64,000 nucleotides of DNA from Euryarchaeota archaeon UBA557. Its GTDB lineage: Archaea; Thermoplasmatota; Poseidoniia; Poseidoniales; Thalassarchaeaceae. Of this stretch, positions 45,524-54,493 are shown piece by piece (position 1 is the stretch's first letter; each line of letters begins with the position of its first letter). A program made the position numbers and the translations under genes. The notes below the pieces were generated by a model. The model searched no databases, was not told the origin of the DNA, and saw only the letters and a list, made by a program, of their open reading frames with translations. The stretch is taken from the NCBI GenBank assembly GCA_002503285.1, contig DARI01000001.1, forward strand, positions 1-64,000, read 5' to 3'.

Positions 45524-47044
45524 ATGGTAGACCAAGGAAAGGCAAAACGTGGAATTCCACCAAAATCTGACTTTAATTCCTGGTATCCTGCCATAGTTGA
45601 AATTGCAGATTTAGTAGATAAACGGTATCCTATCAAAGGAATGGATGTTTGGAAACCTTATGGTTGGAAAGCCATGACGCTAATAGACGGCATCACCAGA
45701 TCTGAAATGGATCGCACTGACCATTATGAATATAGCTTCCCTCTATTGGTTCCTGAAGACTTATTAGAAAAAGAAAACAGGTTAGTTGCTAGGTTAAAAG
45801 CAGCTAGAGATGTAGGAGTAGATCCTTCTGAATTAAGAATTGATGAAGATGATCCAGGATTCAAGAAAGAAGTATATTGGGTAAAGCATGGAGGAGATAA
45901 CGAGTTAGAGGTTCCAATGTTTTTACGCCCAACTTCTGAAACTCCTATGTATACAATGTTTTCTTTATGGATAAGGAGTCATGCCGATTTGCCTCTAAAA
46001 ACCTTTCAAATTGTTAACACATTTAGATATGAAACTAAACAAACTAGGTCTTTCATAAGAGTTAGGGAAATACATTTTTTTGAAGCTCATACTGTCCATA
46101 AAAATGAGGATGATGCCACTAAACAGATTGAAGAGGATGCAAAGATGGTTCAACATATATTACATGAATTATGTTTGCCTAATATTATATCTAAAAGGCC
46201 AATATGGGATACATTTCCTGGTGCATGGTATACAACCGCAGCTGATGTTATTATGCCAAACGGTCGTACTTTACAAGTTGGTACATATCATCACTACAGG
46301 GATCAATGGGCTAAATCTTTTGATTTGAAATATGAAGATGAAAATGGAGATAGCCAATTTTGTCACCAAACTACATTTGGAATGTCAGAAAGACTTCTTG
46401 GCGCTATAGTGGGCTTACATGGTGACGATCAAGGCCTAATATTCCCTCCTTCAGTATCTCCAATTCAAGTTATAATAATGCCTATTGCAAGTCACATAAG
46501 TGAAGATGTTATGGTTTACGCTAAGAAAATTGAGTCAGACTTACGTAAAGTAGGTATCAGAACTAAAATTGATGATAGAAATATCCGTCCAGGTACCAAA
46601 CATTATGATTGGGAAATTAAAGGCGTTCCAATAAGATTAGAAATAGGTCCAAGGGATATATCCGATAATAAATGTGTAATTTCACTAAGAACTGGTGGTA
46701 AAGAATCCATTAGTTTAGACAATTTAGGAAACACAGTCTTAAATTATTTAGATTTAATTTCTAACACTCTTAGGGAAAATGCAAAAGTGATCTCCGATGG
46801 AATGATTCGTAATCTTCCCGATTCTTCTATTGTAAATGGAGAATTAATATTTTCATCTAAAATTCAAGATGATTTAATCTATGAATTACCGTTTGATGGA
46901 AATGACTCTGATGCAGAACTCTTGGAAAAAAGCACCGGGCTAACCCTTTTGGGGGAATGTGAAAATACATATCAAGAACAATTACATTGCGTTATCACTG
47001 GAAAGTTAACTAACAAGAAACAACATTTAGCTAAAATGTATTAA
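45524..47044 (+). CDS. proS: Prolyl-tRNA synthetase
   Basis: This class II synthetase of the archaeal/eukaryotic-like type has about 506 residues. RPTSETPMY and FRYETKQTRSFIRVREI contain motif 2, and a C-terminal zinc-binding-like domain follows the anticodon domain. The start ATG at 45524 leads into SDFNSWYPAIVEIADL, the family start. A TTG extension to 45494 adds ten unsupported residues. The last four bases overlap the convergent gene. Confidence 0.95.
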   Translation: MVDQGKAKRGIPPKSDFNSWYPAIVEIADLVDKRYPIKGMDVWKPYGWKAMTLIDGITRSEMDRTDHYEYSFPLLVPEDLLEKENRLVARLKAARDVGVDPSELRIDEDDPGFKKEVYWVKHGGDNELEVPMFLRPTSETPMYTMFSLWIRSHADLPLKTFQIVNTFRYETKQTRSFIRVREIHFFEAHTVHKNEDDATKQIEEDAKMVQHILHELCLPNIISKRPIWDTFPGAWYTTAADVIMPNGRTLQVGTYHHYRDQWAKSFDLKYEDENGDSQFCHQTTFGMSERLLGAIVGLHGDDQGLIFPPSVSPIQVIIMPIASHISEDVMVYAKKIESDLRKVGIRTKIDDRNIRPGTKHYDWEIKGVPIRLEIGPRDISDNKCVISLRTGGKESISLDNLGNTVLNYLDLISNTLRENAKVISDGMIRNLPDSSIVNGELIFSSKIQDDLIYELPFDGNDSDAELLEKSTGLTLLGECENTYQEQLHCVITGKLTNKKQHLAKMY

Positions 47045-47607
47045 TTTTTTTTGAAAAATAATCCTATTATTACCAATATTGAAGATAAACCAACGATAAT
47101 CATATCTAAAATCTCAAAACTACCAGTTTGTTGCCATGTATCAATTTCATGTAGTTTTCCGAAACTATATGCATTAGTCCACACAACCTGGGTATTATTC
47201 TCTAAACATATTTCCTTCATGTTTGCTATACCTAATGAACAGAGGATTTGACCCATTCCTATGTAAATATTTACAATTATTGTCGATAATCCAAGAAGCC
47301 CTATTAAAAGAGTTATTTTTCTTCTCCGTTTTGGCCCTTCATCATTATTTTTAATTATATTTTCCATATTAGGGATAAATTCTGGCATCTCTATATCATT
47401 AAAATCAGATGTATTTTCTTCAACATAAGAGTATGAATCAATACTCGGTCCCGAAACTCCCATTTCTTCTAATGCTTCTCTACCATATATTCGTTCAGCC
47501 AAAGTGTATAAGTGAGGATTATCATCTAACATGGCCGGATCTAGTGTACCATCTAGTAACTTCTTCATAAGGTCAGTGTCACTCATGTTAATAGGTTCTC
47601 GTGACAT
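47041..47607 (-). CDS. Unknown membrane protein
   Basis: This protein of about 188 residues has an acidic, soluble N-terminal half (DTDLMKKLLDGTLDPAMLDD) followed by two membrane helices near residues 100-120 and 160-182 with an extracellular loop holding two Cys. The loop Cys pair could form a disulfide. Several in-frame starts exist (47640, 47616, 47607, 47586), and the true one is unclear. It lies just downstream of the transketolase genes. Confidence 0.5.
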   Translation of the reverse strand: MSREPINMSDTDLMKKLLDGTLDPAMLDDNPHLYTLAERIYGREALEEMGVSGPSIDSYSYVEENTSDFNDIEMPEFIPNMENIIKNNDEGPKRRRKITLLIGLLGLSTIIVNIYIGMGQILCSLGIANMKEICLENNTQVVWTNAYSFGKLHEIDTWQQTGSFEILDMIIVGLSSILVIIGLFFKKN

Positions 47608-47646
47608 AACCTTCATCAAATGAACGCTTCTTAGTTTCAATCTTAA

Positions 47647-48594
47647 TCATTTACGGGCCATTGATTCTTTTGCCGCATTCACGATATCTAATGTTGTTAA
47701 ATTCATAATTTCAAACAACTCTTCAGAGTCTCCACTTTCGCCAAATCTATCTTTTACTCCAATCATCTCAATCGGTACTAAATTAGTTTTAGAATTATGT
47801 TCAGCTATTGCGCTCCCTAATCCTCCAATTACCGAATGATCCTCAGCGGTTACTATGCATTTACATTTACTCGATATTGAATCTATTAATTCAGTATCAA
47901 GAGGTTTAATCGTGTGCATATCAATCACAGTAACTTTTATTCCTTCATCGTTAAGAATTTTTGCTGCTTCAATTGATTTTGAAACCATGACTCCGCAAGC
48001 CACTATGGCGACATCATCACCACTCTTTATCACATTACCCTTGCCGATTTTTATATTCTCTTTAGTTTTTGCATCATATGTTCTTTGGACTTTATTCCTT
48101 ATAGTTCGCATGTATGATGGTCCATCTAAATTTACTAACTGCATTGTCAATTCTTCAGCCGAAAGATCATCTGAGGGATGTATAACAGTCATATTAGGTA
48201 AGGTCCTGTAAATTGCAAGGTCTTCTATAGATTGAGCACTACTCCCATCACTTCCGGTATGAATTCCACCATGACTTCCACAAATATGAGCATTCAAACC
48301 AGGCCTTGCTATGCCATTCCTAATCTGTTCAAATCCTCTTTCAGTAAATATTGCAAAAGTACTGGCGAAAGGAATTTTTCCTGATGATGCTAATCCTGCT
48401 GCAACCAACATCATATTTTGTTCTGCAATTCCTAGTGAGATTGTTCTATCTGGATATTCTTTTCTAAAGTGGCATGATTTAGTAGATTTCCCTAAATCGG
48501 CTTCCAATACTATGACATCGGGATTTGCTGCTAAACGTAATAATGCATTTCCATAACCATCTCTAGATGCACCGTAAATAGACGGCGAACTCAT
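47647..48594 (-). CDS. Transketolase C-terminal subunit
   Basis: This 315-residue protein holds the pyrimidine-binding and C-terminal domains of a split transketolase. It has LGIAEQNMM with the catalytic Glu, and GSHGGIHTGSDGSSAQSIEDLA. The partner subunit is encoded upstream with a four-base ATGA overlap, ensuring matched synthesis. Split transketolases are common in archaea and supply pentoses and erythrose 4-phosphate. Confidence 0.93.
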   Translation of the reverse strand: MSSPSIYGASRDGYGNALLRLAANPDVIVLEADLGKSTKSCHFRKEYPDRTISLGIAEQNMMLVAAGLASSGKIPFASTFAIFTERGFEQIRNGIARPGLNAHICGSHGGIHTGSDGSSAQSIEDLAIYRTLPNMTVIHPSDDLSAEELTMQLVNLDGPSYMRTIRNKVQRTYDAKTKENIKIGKGNVIKSGDDVAIVACGVMVSKSIEAAKILNDEGIKVTVIDMHTIKPLDTELIDSISSKCKCIVTAEDHSVIGGLGSAIAEHNSKTNLVPIEMIGVKDRFGESGDSEELFEIMNLTTLDIVNAAKESMARK

Positions 48595-49406
48595 GAAAGC
48601 TCCTCCATTGCTAATTTCAATTGTTCGTCATTCGGAGCCATGCCGTGAAAAGATGGATTATTCTCCATGAAGGAAATTCCTTTTCCCTTGATTGTATTGG
48701 CCAATATGGCCTTAGGGCGACCATTATCAATTTCTGCCCATTTGATTGATTCTATGATTTCCTTCATATTATGTCCATTTATTTCCTTTACTTCCCAACG
48801 AAATGATTTCAATTTATTAGATAAATCTCCAATTTCCATCTGCTTTGATACAAAATCATCATTCTGAATTCTGTTTCTATCTATAATCATTTTTAAATTG
48901 CCAGCATTATGGAAATCAGCAGCCATAATAGCTTCCCATAGTTGTCCTTCTTGAGTCTCACCATCTCCAACCATTACCCATATTTTTCTATCACTATCAT
49001 CTAATTTAGCTGCAAATGAACACCCTAATCCAAATGATAATCCCATACCTAAGCTACCTGCAGAAAAATCTACACCATTTGTCCATTTCATGTCAACATG
49101 GCCTTGGCAGATAGAACCCAATTTTCTAAAGCTCATAAAATCACTCTCTTCTAAAAATCCTACTTCATGAAGTATTGAGTATATTGCAGGACTTGCATGG
49201 CCTTTGCTCATAATGAATCTATCTCTATCATCCCAATTAGGATTGTTTACATCAAAATTTAGGGATGTACCATATAATCCAGTAATCAAATCAATAGCAG
49301 ATAATGATCCTCCAGGATGTCCTGCCTTAGCGGCATGTATCATTTTTACGATGTTAATTCTACATCTGTTGGCCATATTTTCCAATTCTTGGTTGCTAAT
49401 AATCAT
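48591..49406 (-). CDS. Transketolase N-terminal subunit
   Basis: This 271-residue thiamine diphosphate-binding subunit has the TPP motif GDGETQEGQLWEA followed by the NLKMIIDRNRIQND segment. HAAKAGHPGGSLS is the transketolase N-terminal signature. It acts with the C-terminal subunit gene directly downstream. The sedoheptulose 7-phosphate it can make is the substrate of the GmhA-like enzyme at 21946. Confidence 0.94.
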   Translation of the reverse strand: MIISNQELENMANRCRINIVKMIHAAKAGHPGGSLSAIDLITGLYGTSLNFDVNNPNWDDRDRFIMSKGHASPAIYSILHEVGFLEESDFMSFRKLGSICQGHVDMKWTNGVDFSAGSLGMGLSFGLGCSFAAKLDDSDRKIWVMVGDGETQEGQLWEAIMAADFHNAGNLKMIIDRNRIQNDDFVSKQMEIGDLSNKLKSFRWEVKEINGHNMKEIIESIKWAEIDNGRPKAILANTIKGKGISFMENNPSFHGMAPNDEQLKLAMEELS

Positions 49407-49530
49407 TGCGAATACACCTTCCCCGTATCAAACGCAGGATAGATGGCTATTGATGGTTTGCAATAAATCCATTTTTTTAATTTATTTATAGACGCACATT
49501 CAAATTACATGCTTGATTCAGCAGATAGTA

Positions 49531-50748
49531 ATGGAGGCGCAATTAAGTAATCAAGTTGAAATTTTAGATTGGAGAAGTAATTTATCTAATTTAGAAATAC
49601 CCATCACTATTCAAAATAATTCTTTGTTTTTAAAATCTTTAAATACACTTATTTCAGGTGGTAGAATAAATATTTCAGATTCTTTAAAATTATATAATAC
49701 TCCAGATTTAGCTGCTTTATGTTCTTTTGCAGATCTCATTAAACGATCTAGATTTGGAAATAATGTATTTTTTAATGATAACTTGCATGTAAATACTACT
49801 AACATATGCGTACTAGCATGTCGTTTTTGTGCATTTAGAAAAGGAACAAGGCATAATGATGCTTATGAGTTATCGGCTGAAGAAGTTTTACACAGAATTG
49901 AGCCTTATTCAAAAATCATAGATGAGGTTCACTCAGTTGGAGGATTACATCCACAGTGGACTGTTGATCATTACATCGATTTATACACTAAAATTACTAC
50001 CACCTATCCCCACATCCATGTAAAATCTTTAACAGCAGTGGAATTAAAGCATATTGCAACGAGGTCCGGTATTTCTGTTCATAAGACTTTAAAATTACTA
50101 AAAGATGCAGGCTTGAACTCAATCCCAGGAGGCGGTGCTGAAATTCTTGTGGATTCAGTAAGAGATAGAATATGCAGGGGAAAAGAAAACTCTTCAGAAT
50201 ATTTAGAAATTCATGGAATTGCTCATTCATTGGGCATCCCATCTAATTGTACTATGTTATTTGGTACAGTTGAAACAGTCGAAGAAAGACTAATCCATTT
50301 AGATAAACTAAGATTACAACAAGATATATCTTCGGGTTTCCAATGCTTTGTACCTTATCCATTTTTACCCGATAAAACGAGATTGCCAGAAGCCCAATTA
50401 GCAACTACTTCTGAAATTATAAGAGTTATAGCAATTTCTAGGATAATGTTAGACAACATTCCACACATTAAAGCATATCGAATGAATATTGGTGATTACG
50501 TAGCATCATTATCGATCAATTCTGGTGCAGATGACATCGATGGTACAGTTGGCAATGAAGAAATAATGCATGAGGCAGGTAGTAAAACTAGATTGGACTA
50601 TGACAAACATGAATTATCAAATTTAGTAACTTCATCAAATCTAACTCCAATTAAAAGGAATTCTATCTATACTAAATTTGAAGAAATATCTCCCAAGACT
50701 GCAAATTCTATCATTATGCCATTACTTAATCAAGAGATGTCATCATGA
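49531..50748 (+). CDS. mqnE: Aminofutalosine synthase MqnE
   Basis: This radical SAM enzyme of about 405 residues has the CxxxCxxC cluster CVLACRFC, followed by EVHSVGGLHPQW, typical of MqnE. GGGAEIL and RICRGKE complete the family pattern. It joins SAM with the chorismate-derived enolpyruvyl benzoate in the futalosine pathway. The related MqnC is the alternative, but the GGLHP segment and size favour MqnE. The ATG at 49531 is chosen; the TTG at 49513 is less likely. It overlaps mqnA by four bases. Confidence 0.85.
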   Translation: MEAQLSNQVEILDWRSNLSNLEIPITIQNNSLFLKSLNTLISGGRINISDSLKLYNTPDLAALCSFADLIKRSRFGNNVFFNDNLHVNTTNICVLACRFCAFRKGTRHNDAYELSAEEVLHRIEPYSKIIDEVHSVGGLHPQWTVDHYIDLYTKITTTYPHIHVKSLTAVELKHIATRSGISVHKTLKLLKDAGLNSIPGGGAEILVDSVRDRICRGKENSSEYLEIHGIAHSLGIPSNCTMLFGTVETVEERLIHLDKLRLQQDISSGFQCFVPYPFLPDKTRLPEAQLATTSEIIRVIAISRIMLDNIPHIKAYRMNIGDYVASLSINSGADDIDGTVGNEEIMHEAGSKTRLDYDKHELSNLVTSSNLTPIKRNSIYTKFEEISPKTANSIIMPLLNQEMSS

Positions 50749-51542
50749 GTTGGACAAACGTATTAGGTCGTGTTTCATTTTCAAATTGCGATCCTATCTT
50801 TACATCTTTAGGAAAAAAATGGAAGATATTACCAGCACCTCCATCTTGGTTAACAGGCCATCTACTCAGGCAAGATTGTCTTTGTGCCCCTATTCCTGCT
50901 GCAGACTATGCTAAGCATTCTGATGAATTAGCATTAATTCCAAATTTAGCCATTGTAAGTAAAGGAGAGGTAGGGTCAGTCTTACTATTCGGTTCTAGGC
51001 CAATTGAAGAAATGAGGGATATAGCACTTCCTTCTGATTCTTCTACTTCTGTAACATTACTAAAATGGCTTTTAAAACAGAAAAATCTCGATCCTAAATT
51101 TGTTCATACCGGGCCAGATATTGATATAATGCTTACAAAATGTGATGGTGCACTCTTAATTGGAGATAGAGCATTAGTATCATCTCTAAAATCTCCTGAA
51201 TTAGTCCGTTTAGATCTTGGCTCCGAATGGACTAATATCACAAAATTACCTATGGTATTCGGAGTCTTCGCAGCACGTAAAGATTCACCTATTAATAAAA
51301 TAAAGGATGCTCACAAGGATATGGTAAATCAATATAATAATTTTTTAGAAAATGATGAATTTCGACAGGAAGTCATTGCAAAATCTTTTGAAAAATTAGT
51401 CTTTTCTGAAGATAGGATATCTAGTTATTTTGATGATGAAGTTAGTAATTTTTTGGATGATGACGGAGTGAGAGGACTCGAGTTATTTCTATCTGAAGTT
51501 TGCGGATTAGAAGATGGTCCAACGTGGTTAAATTTAGATTAA
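50745..51542 (+). CDS. mqnA: Chorismate dehydratase MqnA
   Basis: This 265-residue periplasmic-binding-protein-like enzyme starts LGRVSFSNCDP, the MqnA hallmark. It dehydrates chorismate to 3-enolpyruvyl benzoate, the first step of the futalosine route. Its start overlaps the mqnE stop (ATGA). The last four bases overlap the convergent DOHH-like gene. Confidence 0.88.
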   Translation: MSWTNVLGRVSFSNCDPIFTSLGKKWKILPAPPSWLTGHLLRQDCLCAPIPAADYAKHSDELALIPNLAIVSKGEVGSVLLFGSRPIEEMRDIALPSDSSTSVTLLKWLLKQKNLDPKFVHTGPDIDIMLTKCDGALLIGDRALVSSLKSPELVRLDLGSEWTNITKLPMVFGVFAARKDSPINKIKDAHKDMVNQYNNFLENDEFRQEVIAKSFEKLVFSEDRISSYFDDEVSNFLDDDGVRGLELFLSEVCGLEDGPTWLNLD

Positions 51543-52018
51543 TCGGATAAATTTAGACGATTGCTAGCAACCCATTGTAGTAAGTCTAATGCTACCTCAC
51601 ATGATTCTGAAATTACTGGTTCTGGATCATTAACAAATTTCTCTAGGACTGAAAGCGCACTTCTATCTCCAATCGCGCCTAATGCTTCAGCTGCCTCATG
51701 TCTCACCATCAGGTCTTCATGAACATCTTCTAGCCTCTCAATCAAAAAAGGTACTGCATGAGGGTTCTGCATTTGACCCATCACGTATGCTACCTCATGT
51801 TTTAATAAGGCTGATTTAGATTCAAATGCGGCAGCTAATGCTTCAACTGAATCTGTTCCTCCAATGCCCCTTAGTGCAAATAAAGCCCTCATTCTTTGAA
51901 ACATTTTCTTTTTACTATCATTTAGTGTAATTCTAAGATTTTCTACATTCCTATCTTCACTAGGGGGAGCTGGATCTACTGAATCGAATTCACTAGTAAT
52001 TGGAATATCAGAATCCAT
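51539..52018 (-). CDS. Half-size deoxyhypusine hydroxylase-like HEAT-repeat protein
   Basis: This 159-residue protein has an acidic N-terminal tail (1-30), then HEAT repeats with two His-Glu motifs at 74-75 (LLKHEVAY) and 107-108 (MVRHEAAEALGAIG). The 33-residue spacing equals that of His56-Glu57 and His89-Glu90 in human DOHH, and the surrounding residues (RALFALRGIGG, GQMQ) are very close to DOHH. Eukaryotic DOHH has two such halves that together hold a di-iron site; here only one half exists. I infer homodimerisation and hydroxylation of deoxyhypusine on aIF5A. Phycocyanobilin-lyase-like HEAT proteins are a weaker alternative. Confidence 0.82.
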   Translation of the reverse strand: MDSDIPITSEFDSVDPAPPSEDRNVENLRITLNDSKKKMFQRMRALFALRGIGGTDSVEALAAAFESKSALLKHEVAYVMGQMQNPHAVPFLIERLEDVHEDLMVRHEAAEALGAIGDRSALSVLEKFVNDPEPVISESCEVALDLLQWVASNRLNLSD

Positions 52019-52879
52019 TCATTCACCCGATCCTATGAATTTTATCTCATTAATATTTAATTCACTACTGACTAATCCAATTTCTATCCCTTGTCTAAGG
52101 AATTCCCTAATTGCATCTCTACCATCTTTTTCATAATCAATCGTTCTATTATTTACATACATTTCCACAAAATTCTTATTTGTTTCATCATCAATACCTC
52201 TACCCCATTTTTTTGCAAATTTTAATGAGGCCTCCGGATTCTCAATTGACCATACTATGCTATTTTTTACATCTTCTGTAATTTTTCCACAAAGTTCTAA
52301 GCCCAAATCTTTTCTAACAACATTTCCTCCTAATGGTAATGGTAAACCAGTTTTATTATTCCACCAAATACCTAAATCTAGTAATAATTTCACTCCTTCT
52401 TCTTTCCAAGTAAGTTGCCCTTCATGAATTATCAGACCAATATCAAATTCTCCTGATTTAACTCTTGGTAATATTTCATCAAATGGTACTACCTGAACTT
52501 CAACATCTCCCCATGCCAATCTCAATGCCAAATAGGCACTTGTTCCCAAGCCAGGTATTGCAATTATTTTTTTCTTTCCTTCTTCTTCCGTCAGAGTATC
52601 TCTTGAAATCAGCATTGGCCCATATCCTTCGCCCATAGAGGCACCACAATTCATTAGATGATATTTATCAGCTATCAGAGGATAGGAATGTATACTAACC
52701 GCAGATACTTCATATTCTCCATTCATAGCATGTTTATTCAAAGTTTCAATATCTAGGAGTACGTGTTCATAATATCTATCATCCGTTGACATCCCTCCCT
52801 CTGTTAATGCATAAAACATGAAAGCATCATCTGGATCTGGGGAATGGCCTATTCTGTACTTCTTATCTAATTCTTCCAT
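52019..52879 (-). CDS. mqnD: 1,4-dihydroxy-6-naphthoate synthase MqnD
   Basis: This 286-residue protein has the MqnD N-terminus (GHSPDPDDAFMFYAL) and the catalytic His in GLIIHEGQLT. It cleaves cyclic dehypoxanthine futalosine to the naphthoate. It is transcribed toward the DOHH-like gene with zero gap, convergent to mqnE-mqnA. MqnB and MqnC equivalents are not in the window. Confidence 0.85.
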   Translation of the reverse strand: MEELDKKYRIGHSPDPDDAFMFYALTEGGMSTDDRYYEHVLLDIETLNKHAMNGEYEVSAVSIHSYPLIADKYHLMNCGASMGEGYGPMLISRDTLTEEEGKKKIIAIPGLGTSAYLALRLAWGDVEVQVVPFDEILPRVKSGEFDIGLIIHEGQLTWKEEGVKLLLDLGIWWNNKTGLPLPLGGNVVRKDLGLELCGKITEDVKNSIVWSIENPEASLKFAKKWGRGIDDETNKNFVEMYVNNRTIDYEKDGRDAIREFLRQGIEIGLVSSELNINEIKFIGSGE

Positions 52880-52969
52880 GTGGTCCGCGTTAACTAATAG
52901 GATATGAATATTTATTTATTCAAGCTTGTCATTAGTAAGAGTAAATAATGTGTATATCTTGGTATAGTC

Positions 52970-53164
52970 ATGCCAAACCCAGCAGAACTTTCAACAGCAA
53001 CGGGACAATTAGGTCCAATTTGTGCTTCGACAGGAAAACCAATAACTTTTGCAGAAGCAATTGTTCTGGATGATAGATATGTTTGTTGGGAAGCATATCT
53101 AGAAATCACTGGCGCCAAACCTGCTACAGATGGTAAAGACATAGAAGGTCTGAAACTAGATTAA
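52970..53164 (+). CDS. Small conserved-looking protein, unknown
   Basis: This 64-residue soluble protein contains two Cys residues 16 or more apart and no membrane helix. It reads smoothly with good codon use and sits 36 bases before priS on the same strand, so it is probably expressed with it. No family is recognised. Confidence 0.5.
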   Translation: MPNPAELSTATGQLGPICASTGKPITFAEAIVLDDRYVCWEAYLEITGAKPATDGKDIEGLKLD

Positions 53165-53200
53165 TTGAAAACTTAATTCCTACATCCCTTTCGACTCTAT

Positions 53201-54421
53201 ATGGCAGAAGGGTGGAGTCGTCATGCACTTCGATTTTCAGACTATTATAATTCCCTTAACGTGAATTCATTATGGACTCCACCTAGACTAAAACGAAGAG
53301 AATGGATGTTCATTCCATGGGATGGACGTCCACCTGATAGACATCGTGGATTTAATAATAAATCACAAGTTCTTGATTATTTACAACAAAGATCTCCTCA
53401 TTCAGTTTTCCACAGCACGGCATATTATAAATATCCATTAGAAAGGAAAATGAATGATAAAGAATGGTTAGGAGCAGATTTGATATTCGATTTAGATGGT
53501 GATCATTTGCCGGGTGTATCTGATAAGGATTTTCCCAGTATGATTTCTTTAATTCAACAGCAAGCATGGAGTTTATGGTCAGATTTTCTTGAACCTGAAT
53601 TTGGATTTAAGGAGGAACACGTACAAACGTCTTTTTCTGGACATAGAGGTTTCCACATACACGTAAGAAATCCGAGCTTATTTCATCTTGATTCTAATGC
53701 GAGAAGAGAAATCGTTAACCATATAAGGGGAGAAGGAATAAATGTACAAACGACACTATCTGGAATAAATAGTGGATGGAAAAATAGGGTAGAAATAGGA
53801 ATTTCAACTGTAATAAGTAAACTCAATGTAATTTCACAAAGAAAGTCTAATACTATTCCTGAAATGGAAAATTTTGCTGAAATTTTAACTGCTAGGTCAA
53901 ATTTTTCTGATAATAAAATAAAATCCTACACAAAGGCAACAATAATAAAAAAGATTTCACAATTGGCAGATTTATCATCGGATGATCGTAGAATTCAAAG
54001 GTTAAAGAAAGACCAATCTTTATTGGTGTTTGGTGAGAGTTTAACACCATTATTTTGGGAACTAGTAAAAGGTGATTCTTCAGTAGTTTTAGGTAATGCC
54101 GGGGAAACTGATGAAGCCGTGACAGTAGATATCAAGCGTGTAATTAGGAGCGTTGGGAGCTTGCATGGCAAATGTGGTTTAAGGGTCACGGATTTTCCTT
54201 TGAACAGATTAAATCCATATTCTTCTAACAAATTTAACCCTCTAACTGAATCAATTGTATTCAAAGGAAACAAATTTACTAAATTAAAAATAATAGCAGA
54301 CGATGTTACTGCATGTTTGGATGGTATAGAAGTTACTGGAAATGTTGGCGATATTGTTAATGTAAATGAGTCGCTTTCTACATTTCTAATTCTTAAGGGA
54401 TGGGCTGAAGTAGAACGTTAA
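53201..54421 (+). CDS. priS: DNA primase small (catalytic) subunit
   Basis: This 406-residue archaeal/eukaryotic primase catalytic subunit has the metal-binding DLDGDH near residue 98 and SGHRGFHIHV near residue 146. SVGSLHGKCGLRV near residue 312 is the conserved C-terminal motif. With PriL it makes primers for replication. No priL or GINS gene is adjacent; an EF-hand protein and a membrane protein follow instead. Confidence 0.95.
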   Translation: MAEGWSRHALRFSDYYNSLNVNSLWTPPRLKRREWMFIPWDGRPPDRHRGFNNKSQVLDYLQQRSPHSVFHSTAYYKYPLERKMNDKEWLGADLIFDLDGDHLPGVSDKDFPSMISLIQQQAWSLWSDFLEPEFGFKEEHVQTSFSGHRGFHIHVRNPSLFHLDSNARREIVNHIRGEGINVQTTLSGINSGWKNRVEIGISTVISKLNVISQRKSNTIPEMENFAEILTARSNFSDNKIKSYTKATIIKKISQLADLSSDDRRIQRLKKDQSLLVFGESLTPLFWELVKGDSSVVLGNAGETDEAVTVDIKRVIRSVGSLHGKCGLRVTDFPLNRLNPYSSNKFNPLTESIVFKGNKFTKLKIIADDVTACLDGIEVTGNVGDIVNVNESLSTFLILKGWAEVER

Positions 54422-54493
54422 TAATCCTCAATATTGGCCAATCCTCGGAGAACCTTCAATAATGTAGATTTACACACCACACTCGTGGGGCCA

